NCBI RefSeq assembly: GCF_000819725.1
Contig: NZ_CDDH01000014.1
Span: 1-64,000, forward strand
Direction: 5' to 3'
DNA from: Aeromonas australiensis
GTDB taxonomy: Bacteria > Pseudomonadota > Gammaproteobacteria > Enterobacterales > Aeromonadaceae
DNA length: 64,000 bases
Positions 1 through 9,014 of this stretch are shown piece after piece (the first letter of the stretch is position 1; each line of letters starts with the position of its first letter). The notes beneath the pieces are model-generated. The model worked only from the letters and a program-made list of their open reading frames with translations, made no database searches and was not told the DNA's origin. A program made the position numbers and the translations under genes.

Positions 1-301
1 AACCACACTCGCCTTTGGCGTTGGGATTATTGAACTGGAAGCCCTCGTTGAGGCCCTCCTTGACGAAATCCAGCTCGGTGCCATCCAGATGGATCAGGCT
101 CTTGGCATCAACAATAATCTTGACGCCCTGCTGCTCGAACACCTGATCTTCATCGGTCAGTTCATCAACGAACTCAAGCACGTAGGCCAGACCGGAGCAG
201 CCGGTGGTTTTGACGCCGAGGCGCAGGCCAATGCCCTTGCCCCGGTTAGCCAGAAAAGAGGAAACCCGTGCCGCAGCGGCATCTGTCATGGTAATAGCCA
301 T
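1..301 (-). CDS. iscA: IscA, A-type Fe-S carrier (3' end cut by window edge)
   Basis: A-type carrier that receives or relays Fe-S clusters or iron to target apoproteins in the cytoplasm. The visible 100 residues run from [13 protein letters not shown], with the conserved Cys35 in [10 protein letters not shown] and Cys99 of the C-terminal GECGC motif; the last Cys and the stop lie outside the window. The ATG at 301 has a GGAG ribosome site. It follows iscU by about 15 bp as the last visible gene of iscRSUA, so it is probably co-transcribed from the IscR-controlled promoter. hscB, hscA and fdx would be expected beyond the left edge (inference). SufA or ErpA are alternatives in the same fold, but the position argues for IscA. 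Confidence 0.95.
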   Translation of the reverse strand, partial: MAITMTDAAAARVSSFLANRGKGIGLRLGVKTTGCSGLAYVLEFVDELTDEDQVFEQQGVKIIVDAKSLIHLDGTELDFVKEGLNEGFQFNNPNAKGECG

Positions 302-316
302 ACTGCTCTCCGGCGC

Positions 317-700
317 TTAGAGACCTTTCTTCTGCTTGTAATCGGCGATGGCTGCCTTGATGGCGTCCTCAGCCAGAATGGAGCAGTGGATCTTCACCGG
401 TGGCAGGGCCAGCTCTTCAGCGATATCGGTGTTCTTGATGCCAGCCGCTTCGTCCAAGGTCTTGCCCTTGACCCATTCGGTCACCAGGGAGCTGGAGGCG
501 ATGGCAGAACCGCAGCCGTAGGTCTTGAACTTGGCATCTTCGATGATGCCTTCATCGCTGATTTTCAGTTGTAGCTTCATCACGTCGCCACAGGCGGGCG
601 CTCCGACCATGCCGGTCGCGATGCTGGGATCATTCTTGTCGAAACCACCAACGTTGCGAGGATTCTCGTAGTGGTCGATTACTTTTTCACTGTAAGCCAT
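317..700 (-). CDS. iscU: IscU, Fe-S cluster scaffold protein
   Basis: Cytoplasmic scaffold on which IscS-derived sulfur and iron form a [2Fe-2S] cluster before HscA/HscB-driven transfer. The 127 residues match the family length. The three ligand cysteines are visible: Cys37 in GAPACGD, Cys63 in TYGCGS and Cys106 in VKIHCSI. LPPVK just before Cys106 is the motif recognised by the chaperone HscA. The ATG at 700 follows a GGAG ribosome site. It lies 41 bp downstream of iscS and just before iscA, the standard isc order. Identity is essentially certain. Confidence 0.97.
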   Translation of the reverse strand: MAYSEKVIDHYENPRNVGGFDKNDPSIATGMVGAPACGDVMKLQLKISDEGIIEDAKFKTYGCGSAIASSSLVTEWVKGKTLDEAAGIKNTDIAEELALPPVKIHCSILAEDAIKAAIADYKQKKGL

Positions 701-741
701 TTCTCACTCCTGCTAATTCTGTTGTGCACTGCTCCAGTGGA

Positions 742-1956
742 TCAGTGATGAGCCCATTCGACCGTGTTCAGATCGATGCCGTCTTTGTACATCTCCCACA
801 GGGGGGACATCTCACGCAGACGACCGATGGAGTCACAAATAAGCTTGACCGCGTAGTCGATCTCTTCTTCGGTGGTAAAGCGACCCATACTGAAACGGAT
901 GGAGCTGTGTGCCAGCTCGTCGTTCAAGCCAAGCGCACGCAGCACATAGGAAGGTTCCAGGCTGGCAGAGGTACAAGCCGAACCGGACGAGACAGCCAGA
1001 TCCTTCAGCGCCATGATGAGGGATTCCCCTTCCACATAGGCAAAGCTGACATTCAGATTGCCCGGCACACGATGCTCCAGATCGCCATTGATGTAGACAG
1101 CTTCAATATCCTTAATGCCATTCCACAGACGCTGACGCAGTGCCAAGATACGCTCGCCTTCACTCACCATCTCTTCTTTGGCGATGCGGAAAGCTTCACC
1201 CATACCGACAATCTGGTGGGTCGGCAGAGTACCGGAACGCATGCCACGCTCGTGACCGCCACCGTGCATCTGGGCTTCCAGACGAACGCGGGGTTTGCGG
1301 CGCACAAACAGCGCACCGATCCCTTTCGGACCATACACCTTGTGCGCAGAGACGGAGAGCAGGTCCACTTTCAGTGCTTCCACATCTACCGGGATCTTGC
1401 CCACACTCTGAACGGCGTCCACGTGCAGCAAAATCTTGCGGGAGCGGCACAGTTCACCAATAGCAGCGATGTCTTGTACCACACCGATCTCGTTATTCAC
1501 ATGCATGATGCTGACCAGGGTGGTGTCGTCACGCATAGCGTTCTCGATCATCTCGACGGTGAACAAGCCGTTGGGCATCGGCTCAAGATAGGTCACCTCG
1601 AATCCTTCACGCTCCAGCTGGCGACAGGTGTCGAGCACCGCCTTGTGTTCAGTTTTGGAGGTGATGATATGCTTGCCCTTGCCAGCATAGAAATGGGCAA
1701 CACCCTTGATGGCCAGGTTGTTGGACTCGGTAGCACCGGAAGTAAAGACTATTTCGCGCGGGTCGGCACCAATCAACTCTGCCACTTGATTACGGGCCAG
1801 ATCTACCGCCTCTTCGGCCTGCCAGCCAAAACGGTGAGAACGGGAGGCCGGATTGCCAAACAGGCCATCCATGGTGAGACACTGCATCATTTTTTCTGCG
1901 ACACGCGGGTCCACCGGACAGGTTGCCGAATAATCAAGGTAAATAGGCAGTTTCAT
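742..1956 (-). CDS. iscS: IscS, cysteine desulfurase
   Basis: PLP-dependent cysteine desulfurase: converts L-cysteine to alanine and a protein persulfide, feeding IscU and tRNA thiolation. I chose the start [12 protein letters not shown] at 1956 (404 aa, the usual length); it has a GGAG ribosome site, and the in-frame extension to 2007 is not typical of the family. The PLP lysine is in [12 protein letters not shown] and the catalytic loop cysteine in [10 protein letters not shown]. It sits between iscR and iscU in a conserved operon, so regulation by IscR is expected from the sites upstream of iscR. Confidence 0.97.
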   Translation of the reverse strand: MKLPIYLDYSATCPVDPRVAEKMMQCLTMDGLFGNPASRSHRFGWQAEEAVDLARNQVAELIGADPREIVFTSGATESNNLAIKGVAHFYAGKGKHIITSKTEHKAVLDTCRQLEREGFEVTYLEPMPNGLFTVEMIENAMRDDTTLVSIMHVNNEIGVVQDIAAIGELCRSRKILLHVDAVQSVGKIPVDVEALKVDLLSVSAHKVYGPKGIGALFVRRKPRVRLEAQMHGGGHERGMRSGTLPTHQIVGMGEAFRIAKEEMVSEGERILALRQRLWNGIKDIEAVYINGDLEHRVPGNLNVSFAYVEGESLIMALKDLAVSSGSACTSASLEPSYVLRALGLNDELAHSSIRFSMGRFTTEEEIDYAVKLICDSIGRLREMSPLWEMYKDGIDLNTVEWAHH

Positions 1957-2009
1957 GTTTTTCTCCGTCACAGTCCGGGTCATACAGAATCCCGCTGTGG
2001 AAAGCACGT

Positions 2010-2513
2010 TTATAGTTGGACTTTCAAGCTCACATCGCCGCGTTCTGCCCGTTCAACCAGGGACAACACGGACTTCATTTGTTCATCTTGCTTGCCGGCT
2101 ATCCGGCGTACATCGGCCTGGCGCACCAGTTCAGCCAAGGTTATCTCGCCAAGAAAACTGGAAATTCGTTCGCTTAGATCTCGCCACAAAGAGTGAGTCA
2201 GACATTGGGTGCCGCCATGGCAGCCCCCTTTCCCGAGGCACTTGGTGGCATCGACCGACTCGTCTACTGCGGTGATCACCTGACCCACAGAGATCTCGTC
2301 AGGTGCCAGCCCGAGACGATAACCACCACCCGGGCCACGCACACTGCTGACCAAACCATGTTTGCGCAGGCGGGCAAAGAGCTGCTCAAGATAGGACAAC
2401 GAGATGCCCTGGCGCTCGGAAATATCGGCAAGGGGAACCGGCCCCTGCTCTGCATGCAGTGCCACGTCGAGCATGGCGGTTACAGCGTAACGTCCTTTTG
2501 AAGTCAGTCTCAT
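2010..2513 (-). CDS. iscR: IscR, Rrf2-family Fe-S-sensing regulator
   Basis: Transcription regulator that binds a [2Fe-2S] cluster and represses its own isc operon when clusters are plentiful. The start [14 protein letters not shown] at 2513 gives 167 aa; an in-frame extension to 2579 overlaps the operator and is rejected. The N-terminal winged helix is followed by three cluster cysteines spaced C-x5-C-x5-C in [15 protein letters not shown], as in E. coli IscR. The gene heads iscRSUA. Two IscR type 1-like sites lie within about 95 bp upstream, which supports autoregulation. Confidence 0.96.
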   Translation of the reverse strand: MRLTSKGRYAVTAMLDVALHAEQGPVPLADISERQGISLSYLEQLFARLRKHGLVSSVRGPGGGYRLGLAPDEISVGQVITAVDESVDATKCLGKGGCHGGTQCLTHSLWRDLSERISSFLGEITLAELVRQADVRRIAGKQDEQMKSVLSLVERAERGDVSLKVQL

Positions 2514-2558
2514 GTGCCTTACCGTCTTGCGAACCAATTCAATGGGGCACATGGTCAC

Positions 2559-2583
2559 ATACCCGACCAAATTAGTCAAGTAT
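2559..2583 (-). promoter_or_regulatory. IscR type 1 site, proximal
   Basis: On the minus strand this 25-bp stretch reads ATA-C-TT-GACT, then four A/T-rich bases, then GGTC-GGG-TAT. It fits the recalled type 1 IscR consensus (ATASYYGACT, four bases, AGTCRRSTAT) at nearly every position. It lies about 45 bp upstream of the iscR ATG. A TATACT sequence (minus strand, plus positions 2579-2584) at its distal end could be the -10 box, so bound IscR would block RNA polymerase. Confidence 0.8.
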
Positions 2584-2608
2584 ATAGTTGAGTGATTTAG
2601 TCGGATTA
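2584..2608 (-). promoter_or_regulatory. IscR type 1 site, distal
   Basis: Immediately adjacent to the proximal site, this 25-bp stretch reads TAA-T-CC-GACT, four bases, then ACTC-AA-C-TAT on the minus strand. It keeps the left GACT half and the AACTAT right end but has a mismatch in the AGTC half, so it is probably the weaker site. Tandem type 1 sites upstream of iscR are the known arrangement in E. coli. Confidence 0.65.
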
Positions 2609-3328
2609 ATCCGGAATACGGGACTTCTGCACGGAAGTCAAAATGCCCCGCAATATATTCAACTCTGCCGCTTCTGGCCGTGCCCGATTAAACAGGCGGC
2701 GCAGCTTGCTCATCACATGACCTGGGTGATCATCGGCGATAAAGCCGGTCTTTAGCAGGGTCTGTTCCAAATGCTGATAAAACCCTTCCAGCTGGGCGGC
2801 GCTGGGATAGGTGACCTCATCCTCAGGCTCTGTGGCTAGCCCCTGCAGCCAGCGCATCCGCACCTCGTAACAGAGGGTCTGTACCGCCATCGCCAGATTG
2901 AGGGAGCTGTATTCAGGGTTGGCCGGGATTGCCACATGGTAGTGGCATTTCTGCAGCTCATCGTTGGTCAGACCGGTGCGTTCACGGCCAAATACCAACG
3001 CGACCGGATGTCGCTCGCCCTCACTAACCAGTTTCTCCCCTGCTTCACGGGGATCGAGCATCGGCCAGCTAAGGGTTCGGGAGCGGGCGCTGGTGCCAAT
3101 CACCAGACCACAATCGGCGATCGCGTCGTCCAGTGTCGGGACGATATGGGCATTGGCAAGCAGATCGCTGGCACCAGCCGCCAGAGCGAAGGCATTGTCA
3201 TCCGGTAAGGTTTGCGGATCAACCAGTACCAGTTGGGTCAACCCCATGGTCTTCATGGCACGTGCCGCAGACCCCATGTTGCCGCTATGAGAGGTGTTTA
3301 CCAAAACAATACGAATCTGATCCAACAT
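2606..3328 (-). CDS. trmJ: TrmJ, tRNA (Cm32/Um32) 2'-O-methyltransferase
   Basis: SPOUT-family SAM-dependent methyltransferase acting on the ribose of nucleotide 32 of tRNA. Family motifs are clear: [19 protein letters not shown] near the N terminus, VFGRERTGL, and the knot motif [12 protein letters not shown] prefer the ATG at 3328 ([13 protein letters not shown], 240 aa), matching the E. coli start; an in-frame ATG two codons upstream is also possible. It lies directly upstream of iscR, the same neighbour as in E. coli, but the IscR sites separate it from the isc transcript. Confidence 0.94.
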   Translation of the reverse strand: MLDQIRIVLVNTSHSGNMGSAARAMKTMGLTQLVLVDPQTLPDDNAFALAAGASDLLANAHIVPTLDDAIADCGLVIGTSARSRTLSWPMLDPREAGEKLVSEGERHPVALVFGRERTGLTNDELQKCHYHVAIPANPEYSSLNLAMAVQTLCYEVRMRWLQGLATEPEDEVTYPSAAQLEGFYQHLEQTLLKTGFIADDHPGHVMSKLRRLFNRARPEAAELNILRGILTSVQKSRIPD

Positions 3329-3517
3329 GCCCAATCAATCTTCAGTCAAAAAATGGCGCGCAATTGTAACATAAGAGAGCGCTCTGTTGGCAGCGTAAAA
3401 GGCAAGCCATTTCAGAACAAAAACCACCGGTTTGTATAACAAAGCAGCATGAGGAGAGTGTGAGGGGAGAACTAAACTTGATAGATATCCGGTAAACGGT
3501 ACAGGAGACACAACGCT

Positions 3518-3934
3518 ATGCTTCCTCCCTTTATTTATGAGAGATTGCCCAGCCTCTACCTGCTGGCGGCCATCGCCGTCATTATGTTGGGTGAACAACC
3601 CCTGCTCTGGTTTGCAGGCGGCCTGCTGTTTATCGCCGGAGCGGTGACCTGGATGATGCGCTCCAGCTACCGGCGTACCGACCTGATTATCTTTCCAAGC
3701 AAACGCTGGCTGCAGCCGGAGTGGCTGTATGAAGCGCAGCCCTTTATCTGGCTGGCTGCGGGGCTGGCCATGTCACAGTTGCCCGCCCCTGCGGCACTCG
3801 TCGCCTTGGTGCCTTGTGTCTGGGCCTGTCGTTGTCTCTGGGCACGGCACCATTATCGTCACCATGCCCACGGAGTGATAGTTCACTTAAGACGGGATCC
3901 CGCCCGGCGCCGTCTGCACCGGAGCCTGCGCTGA
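3518..3934 (+). CDS. Small inner-membrane protein of unknown function
   Basis: A 138-aa protein with two or three hydrophobic segments (about residues 10-45, LYLLAAIAVIML and LLFIAGAVTWMM; and 75-105). The C-terminal tail is Arg/His-rich. I do not recognise a family. It reads away from trmJ with a 180-bp divergent gap. The last 48 bp overlap the 3' end of the convergent ubiT gene, so the tail sequence is partly dictated by ubiT. Codon use and hydrophobic pattern look genuinely coding, but function cannot be inferred from context. Confidence 0.6.
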   Translation: MLPPFIYERLPSLYLLAAIAVIMLGEQPLLWFAGGLLFIAGAVTWMMRSSYRRTDLIIFPSKRWLQPEWLYEAQPFIWLAAGLAMSQLPAPAALVALVPCVWACRCLWARHHYRHHAHGVIVHLRRDPARRRLHRSLR

Positions 3935-4420
3935 CTCGGTGCGGGCGCGTTCGATAAAGGTCGCCAGATCCATCAGGGGATACTTCATCAGGCTCGGCAG
4001 GCCATCGAGATCCAGACTGTCCATCAGATTTTTCACCTCAAGGCCCAGCTCGGTATCCCCTTCTATCTTCAGCTTGCGCTGGAAGAAGAGCGAATCCGGA
4101 TCCTCTTTGCGACCGGCGATCAGGATCAGGTCATTGGCGGTCCCGCTGAAGCAGACATCGGCCTTGTCACACTCGCGCGCCACCACCAGCTGACCGTTTT
4201 GCTCACTGATAAACCAGCACAGCGCCAGATCAGAGACCTCTACCTTCAGCCACTTGTTTGCCAGAAACGCGAAATCGCCATCTGCGATGGCCTCTTTGAA
4301 AACCCGGGCCAGCAAGCTCTCCATCAGCTGCTTTTGCAGATTGAATGGCACCAGCTTGAGGGGATGGCGCAAGAAGCGCGGAGCCTGTTCGACCAGGCGG
4401 CGTTGCAGTTGTTGAAACAC
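3887..4420 (-). CDS. ubiT: UbiT, SCP2-domain accessory factor for anaerobic ubiquinone synthesis
   Basis: SCP2-type lipid-binding protein (formerly YhbT) needed with UbiU and UbiV for O2-independent ubiquinone synthesis in E. coli. I chose the GTG at 4420 (VFQQLQRRLVEQAPRF, 177 aa) because a GGGAG ribosome site lies just upstream and the family starts there; the open frame extends to 4483. The diagnostic block DPDSLFFQRKLKIEGDTELG is present, followed by LEVKNLMDSLDLD. It is divergent from ubiU across about 190 bp, the same ubiT/ubiUV arrangement as in E. coli, so a shared control region is likely. Confidence 0.93.
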   Translation of the reverse strand: MFQQLQRRLVEQAPRFLRHPLKLVPFNLQKQLMESLLARVFKEAIADGDFAFLANKWLKVEVSDLALCWFISEQNGQLVVARECDKADVCFSGTANDLILIAGRKEDPDSLFFQRKLKIEGDTELGLEVKNLMDSLDLDGLPSLMKYPLMDLATFIERARTESAQAPVQTAPGGIPS

Positions 4421-4609
4421 GATAGACTCCCTTTTTTGCGCATTCAAACACAGGGGGAGTGGCAAGATCCTGTTGGAAATCAAACTTGTGCAAGGTTACC
4501 TCAAGAAGGGTAAAGCCACACAAAGCTGCCTCAGGTCAAAATGCGGGAGTGCATGGCTGCATACAATCAGGGCTCGTTTGCCCTTCATATGCACTCTCGG
4601 AGCGTACCA

Positions 4610-5605
4610 ATGGAATTACTCTGTCCGGCAGGCAGTTTGCCGGCACTGAAAACCGCCGTGGATAACGGGGCCGATGCCGTTTATATCGGTTTCAAGGATG
4701 ACACCAATGCCCGCCATTTTGCCGGTCTCAACTTTACCGACAGCAAACTGGAGAAGGCGGTGGATTATGTGCATCAACATGGTCGCAAGCTGCATATTGC
4801 CATCAATACCTTTGCCCATCCCGGGGCCGATACTCGATGGAAACAGGCGGTTGATCGCGGGGTGGCCCTCGGCGCCGATGCATTAATCATCGCCGATCTC
4901 GCCGTGCTGGAATATGCCAGCCGCCACTACCCCGAGATGGAGCTCCATGTCTCGGTGCAGGCCAGCGCCACCAATGCTGCCGCCATTCGCTTCTATCAGC
5001 AGCAATTCAATGTCACACGGGTAGTGCTGCCCCGGGTGCTCTCCATGCATCAGGTCAAGCAACTGGCCCGCGAGACCGATGTTGGCCTCGAGGTGTTCGC
5101 CTTTGGCAGCCTCTGCATCATGGCCGAGGGGCGCTGCTATCTCTCCTCCTACATGACTGGCGAGAGCCCCAACACCGTCGGCGCCTGCTCACCGGCCAAA
5201 TTCGTCCGTTGGGAAGAGACCCCGAATGGCCTCGAGTCACGGCTCAACGAAGTGCTGATCGACCGCTATGGCCCGGGCGAAAATGCCGGTTATCCGACCC
5301 TCTGCAAGGGGCGTTTCGACGTGGATGGCCAGACCTACCACGCGCTGGAAGAGCCCACCAGTCTCAACACTCTGGGCCTCTTGCCCGAACTGTTCCAGAC
5401 CGGGATCCAGTCGGTCAAGATTGAAGGGCGCCAGCGCAGCCCCGCCTATGTGGAGCAGGTGACCCGGGTATGGCGTGCGGCCATCGATGCCTATCAGGCC
5501 AATCCCGAGGCCTATCAGGTCAAAGCTGAGTGGGATGCCCAGCTCGCCCGCGTTTCAGAAGGTAGTCAGACTACCCTCGGCGCCTACCATCGTCAGTGGC
5601 AATAA
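4610..5605 (+). CDS. ubiU: UbiU, U32-family O2-independent ubiquinone hydroxylation protein
   Basis: Peptidase U32-family [4Fe-4S] protein that forms a complex with UbiV and hydroxylates the ubiquinone ring without oxygen. The start MELLCPAGSLPALKTAV at 4610 gives 331 aa and has a GGAG site; the frame is open from 4541. Candidate cluster cysteines are in SLCIMAEGRCYLSS, TVGACSPAK and YPTLCKGRF. It is followed by ubiV with an 11-bp gap, clearly one operon. Identity is strong from the N-terminal signature and the pair with ubiV. Confidence 0.94.
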   Translation: MELLCPAGSLPALKTAVDNGADAVYIGFKDDTNARHFAGLNFTDSKLEKAVDYVHQHGRKLHIAINTFAHPGADTRWKQAVDRGVALGADALIIADLAVLEYASRHYPEMELHVSVQASATNAAAIRFYQQQFNVTRVVLPRVLSMHQVKQLARETDVGLEVFAFGSLCIMAEGRCYLSSYMTGESPNTVGACSPAKFVRWEETPNGLESRLNEVLIDRYGPGENAGYPTLCKGRFDVDGQTYHALEEPTSLNTLGLLPELFQTGIQSVKIEGRQRSPAYVEQVTRVWRAAIDAYQANPEAYQVKAEWDAQLARVSEGSQTTLGAYHRQWQ

Positions 5606-5616
5606 GGAGCCCACTC

Positions 5617-6489
5617 ATGCAATTTTCTCTCGGGCCTCTACTCTTCTACTGGCCCAAAGCCGATACCGAAGCCTTTTACCATGCCGCAGCCGACAGCCAG
5701 GCCGACATCATCTATCTGGGGGAGACCGTCTGCAGCAAGCGGCGCGAACTCAAAGTGGATGACTGGATTGCGCTGGCCCGTCAGGTGGCCAGTTCCGGCA
5801 AACAGGTGGTGCTCTCGACCCTCGCCCTTATCTCCGCCCCTTCCGAACTCAAAGAGGTGAAGCGGTTGGTCGACAATGGCGACCTGATGGTCGAAGCCAA
5901 CGATCTCGGTACGGTACAACTCGCCTGGGAGGCAGGGATCCCCTTCGTCTGTGGCCCCGCCATCAACGCCTATAACGCCGATGTGCTGCGCATGCTGCTC
6001 AAACAGGGGATGAAACGCTGGGTCATGCCGGTGGAGCTCTCCCGTGACTGGCTGATCCAGCTCAATCAGGATCTGGGCCCCCTGCGCGACCAATTTGAGG
6101 TGGAGGTGTTTGCCTACGGCCATCTGCCGCTCGCCTACTCGGCGCGCTGCTTCACCGCCCGCTCCCTCGACAAGCCCAAGGACAACTGCGAACTCGCCTG
6201 CATCAACTACCCCACCGGACGACTGGCCAACAGCCGTGAGGGGCAACGGGTGTTCAATCTCAACGGGATCCAGACCCAGTCCGGTTACTGCTACAACCTG
6301 GGTAACGAGCTGGCTGGCATGGCGGGTCTGGTGGATGTGGTCAGGCTGTCGCCGCAAGGGATGGAGACGCTGGAGACGCTGGCCCGCTTCAAAGCCAATC
6401 AGCAGGGCCAGGATCCCCTGCCCCTGCAACAGGGGAGCGACTGCAACGGCTACTGGCGTCAGATCCCCGGCATGAGCCTGGTGGAATAA
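5617..6489 (+). CDS. ubiV: UbiV, U32-family partner of UbiU
   Basis: Second U32-family [4Fe-4S] subunit of the anaerobic ubiquinone hydroxylase. The start MQFSLGPLLFYWPK at 5617 is preceded by AAGGAG; 290 aa. Characteristic blocks are IIYLGETVCSKRREL, AYSARCFTARS and the C-terminal DCNGYWRQIPG. Conserved cysteines in ETVCSKRR, SARCFTARS and NCELACINYP are candidate cluster ligands. It ends the ubiUV operon and meets a bidirectional terminator shared with nlpI. Confidence 0.94.
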   Translation: MQFSLGPLLFYWPKADTEAFYHAAADSQADIIYLGETVCSKRRELKVDDWIALARQVASSGKQVVLSTLALISAPSELKEVKRLVDNGDLMVEANDLGTVQLAWEAGIPFVCGPAINAYNADVLRMLLKQGMKRWVMPVELSRDWLIQLNQDLGPLRDQFEVEVFAYGHLPLAYSARCFTARSLDKPKDNCELACINYPTGRLANSREGQRVFNLNGIQTQSGYCYNLGNELAGMAGLVDVVRLSPQGMETLETLARFKANQQGQDPLPLQQGSDCNGYWRQIPGMSLVE

Positions 6490-6507
6490 ACCCGCCACTC
6501 GCGCAAC

Positions 6508-6534
6508 AAAAAGGCCTCATCGCGAGGCCTTTTT
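6508..6534. terminator. Bidirectional terminator between ubiV and nlpI
   Basis: The hairpin AAGGCCTC-atcgc-GAGGCCTT is flanked by an A run on the left and a T run on the right. It can therefore end both the plus-strand ubiUV transcript and the minus-strand nlpI transcript. Confidence 0.85.
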
Positions 6535-6552
6535 ACTGCAGAATGATATGGG

Positions 6553-7497
6553 TCAGGAGGGTTGATCGCTCTTACCACGAGCGCTCTGGGCACCCAGTGG
6601 CAGGGGTTTGCGTGCCATCAGCTCCAACTCCAGCAGCGCATAGCGATGCTCGATAAAGTCATAGACGTTGTTGGAGAGGGCCAGCTTGAAGTAGCTGATG
6701 GCCTCCTTGCGGTTGCCTTTGCCCAACTCGAACTTGCCCAGATAGAAGTAAGTTTCACACAGGCGCTCGGCAAGCTCCCGGTTATCCCTCACCCCGTTGA
6801 CGACCTTGCCCATCAGCTGGGACGAGGTTAGCTCACCGGTATAGAGACGGACCAGATCCCAGTTCCAGGCATCATCATCATACTTGCCCAAACGCTGGCG
6901 CATCCGGCTCATGGCTGCCGACGGGTCGAGTTTCTGCTCGGCCAGATAAAGCCAGATCACCCGATAGGGGTCTTCCGGCTGCGCCTCGTAGAAACGCTTC
7001 ATATCGGCCGCTGCCAGCTCGGGACGGTTGCCGTAATAGAGTGCGATGCCACGGTTGAGATAGGCATAGTCATAGTCCGGCGCCAATTCGAGGGCGGAAT
7101 CAAACGCCTCGTAGGCTTCGTCGTAATTTTGCTGCTGCACCAGATAGACACCGATGAAGTTATAGGCTTCAGCGAAATCCGGCTTCTCCCGCAGGGCACG
7201 GTTGAAATCGAGCCGCGCGAGGGAGCGCAGGCCTACCCGATCAAACACCACGGCTCGCTCATAGAACAACTCAGCCCGTTGCTCGGTGGTCAGTTCCATT
7301 TCACTGAGCATTTGCCCGAGGCGCGCCAACGCCAGCTCGCTTTGGTAGGAGACCTGCAGGGGGGTCGCCAACACCAGTGAAGCAGGCTGCGGTTTGGGAA
7401 CTTTAGGGGTGTTAACCTGACTGCTACTGCTGCAACCCCATATGGGAAGCAACAACAGGATACCGAGGAGGTATCCAATCCCTTTCCTGACGTTCAA
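6553..7497 (-). CDS. nlpI: NlpI, TPR outer-membrane lipoprotein
   Basis: Outer-membrane lipoprotein that in E. coli scaffolds peptidoglycan enzymes and acts as adaptor for the protease Prc. The N terminus is a lipoprotein signal (MNVRKGIGYLLGILLLLP) ending at the acylated cysteine of IWGCSSS. The mature part holds tetratricopeptide repeats around residues 60-170, including the typical DFAEAYNFIGVYLVQQQNY and DYDYAYLNRGIALYYG units. Its 314 aa is close to the E. coli length of about 294. It stands alone here, not next to pnp and deaD as in E. coli. Divergent short sequence separates it from the rhodanese gene. Confidence 0.9.
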   Translation of the reverse strand: MNVRKGIGYLLGILLLLPIWGCSSSSQVNTPKVPKPQPASLVLATPLQVSYQSELALARLGQMLSEMELTTEQRAELFYERAVVFDRVGLRSLARLDFNRALREKPDFAEAYNFIGVYLVQQQNYDEAYEAFDSALELAPDYDYAYLNRGIALYYGNRPELAAADMKRFYEAQPEDPYRVIWLYLAEQKLDPSAAMSRMRQRLGKYDDDAWNWDLVRLYTGELTSSQLMGKVVNGVRDNRELAERLCETYFYLGKFELGKGNRKEAISYFKLALSNNVYDFIEHRYALLELELMARKPLPLGAQSARGKSDQPS

Positions 7498-7589
7498 TGA
7501 ACACTCCGACGACGCTTACGCTTGACCCGCATATGGTAAAGGTCAACCGCGACTTTGTCATGTGGCTGAGCCCCTCTGGCTCAAATAAA

Positions 7590-7958
7590 TCAGGATTCGA
7601 CGGGATATCCGGCCTCACACCAGGCGCGAAAACCACCATCCACACTGATCACCTTGTGATAGCCCATCTGTTGCAGGTTGTCCGCCGCCAAAATGGAGCG
7701 AAAGCCACCGCCACAATAGAGGTAGAGCTCGGTCTCGGGATCTGGGAACAGGGTCTCGATATCCCGCTCGATTACGCCACGGCCAAGATAACGGGCGCCG
7801 GGCAGATGGCCTTTGGCCCACTCGCTCTCTTCCCGCACATCGATCAGGTGAAACGAGTGCCCTTGCTCCTGCCAGCGTTTGATCTGGTGTATATCTGTCT
7901 CTTCAATGCGGGGACGAATAGCGTCGACCAATGCCAGAAAGCGGGGGTTATGTTGCAT
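7590..7958 (-). CDS. Rhodanese-like sulfurtransferase domain protein
   Basis: Single-domain rhodanese of 122 aa. The ATG at 7958 (MQHNPRFLALVD) has a strong AAGGAG site; an alternative ATG lies 8 codons upstream. HLIDVREESEWAKGHLPGA is the N-terminal rhodanese signature, and the active-site loop is ELYLYCGGGFRS, with the catalytic cysteine in YCGGG. The final PVES is its C terminus. Its position after secF on the same strand may reflect weak read-through. A sulfur-relay or stress role is possible, but the substrate cannot be told from the sequence. Confidence 0.85.
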   Translation of the reverse strand: MQHNPRFLALVDAIRPRIEETDIHQIKRWQEQGHSFHLIDVREESEWAKGHLPGARYLGRGVIERDIETLFPDPETELYLYCGGGFRSILAADNLQQMGYHKVISVDGGFRAWCEAGYPVES

Positions 7959-8055
7959 CGCGTTCTCCTTGTTTTTAGCCATGAACAATGACTGAAGATG
8001 ATGGTTATCATGCATCGAAACCATAAAAAAGGGCGCCCTGAGGCGCCCATCTTCA

Positions 8056-9003
8056 TTACGGCAGGATTTCCTGTTGATCCGCGCCCTCTTTCTCCACCTG
8101 GGTCGGCAGCATGTGCTCACGCTTGACCCCGAGGAACATGGCAAAGGCACTCGCCACATAGATGGAGGAGTAGGTACCGAACGCCACACCGATCACCATG
8201 GCCACAGCGAAGCCGTGGATCAGTGCCCCGCCCTTGAGCAGCAAAGCCAGCACCACCACGAAGGTCAGACCCGAGGTAATGATGGTTCGGCTCAGGGTCT
8301 CGGTCATGGAGAGATCCAGGATGTAATCGGTATCGCCCTTGCGCACCTTGCGAAAGTTCTCTCGCAAGCGGTCGAACACCACAATGGTGTCGTTGAGGGA
8401 GTAGCCCACCAGGGTCATCAAGGCTGCCAGCACCGTCAGGTCGAACTCGTACTGGAAGTAGGCAAACACACCTAGCGTGATCACCACGTCGTGCACCAGA
8501 GAGAGAATGCCCCCCACCGCCAGACGCCACTCAAAGCGTACCGCTACGTAGATCATGATGCAGAGGATGGAGGCCAGCATGGCCAAGGCACCATCGGTGG
8601 CCAGTTCATCCCCTACTGAAGGACCAACGAACTCAACACGCTTGAGCACGGCAGCCGGGTCGATAAGCTGAGCTGCAGCCAGCACCTCGTTACCCTGCTG
8701 TTCAACCTTGATCCCCTCTTGCGGGGTCAGGCGGACCAGCACATCACGACTGGAGCCAAAGTGTTGCAAGGTCGCCCCGTCAATCTTCTGGTTGTCCAGC
8801 ACCTCGTGCATCTTATCCAGGCTCACCGACTCGCTGAATCCCACCTCGATGGTGGTACCACCGGTAAAGTCCAATCCCCAGTTCAGACCCCGATCAAACA
8901 GGAAGAACAGGGCGATCACCATCAGCAGGGAAGAGAAAACCACACCCGGCTTGGCATAGCGCATAAAGGGGATGGGTTTTTCAAAATGCAAAATCTGAAA
9001 CAT
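8056..9003 (-). CDS. secF: SecF, protein translocase subunit
   Basis: RND-superfamily inner-membrane protein that works with SecD and YajC to drive SecYEG export using the proton motive force. 315 aa, six predicted membrane segments: one near the N terminus (VVFSSLLMVIALFFLF) and a block of five from about residue 130. The D1/D2-like region and SLNDTIVVFDRLREN (typical SecF) are clear. ATG at 9003 with GAGGA upstream. It lies 11 bp after secD in the queA-tgt-yajC-secDF cluster. Confidence 0.95.
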   Translation of the reverse strand: MFQILHFEKPIPFMRYAKPGVVFSSLLMVIALFFLFDRGLNWGLDFTGGTTIEVGFSESVSLDKMHEVLDNQKIDGATLQHFGSSRDVLVRLTPQEGIKVEQQGNEVLAAAQLIDPAAVLKRVEFVGPSVGDELATDGALAMLASILCIMIYVAVRFEWRLAVGGILSLVHDVVITLGVFAYFQYEFDLTVLAALMTLVGYSLNDTIVVFDRLRENFRKVRKGDTDYILDLSMTETLSRTIITSGLTFVVVLALLLKGGALIHGFAVAMVIGVAFGTYSSIYVASAFAMFLGVKREHMLPTQVEKEGADQQEILP

Positions 9004-9014
9004 CGTCTCTATCC

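Noticed and set aside
724-2196. 490-aa plus-strand frame over iscS and iscR
   Set aside because: It is antisense to two clearly conserved genes, contains no domain I recognise, and its length follows from GC-rich codon bias.
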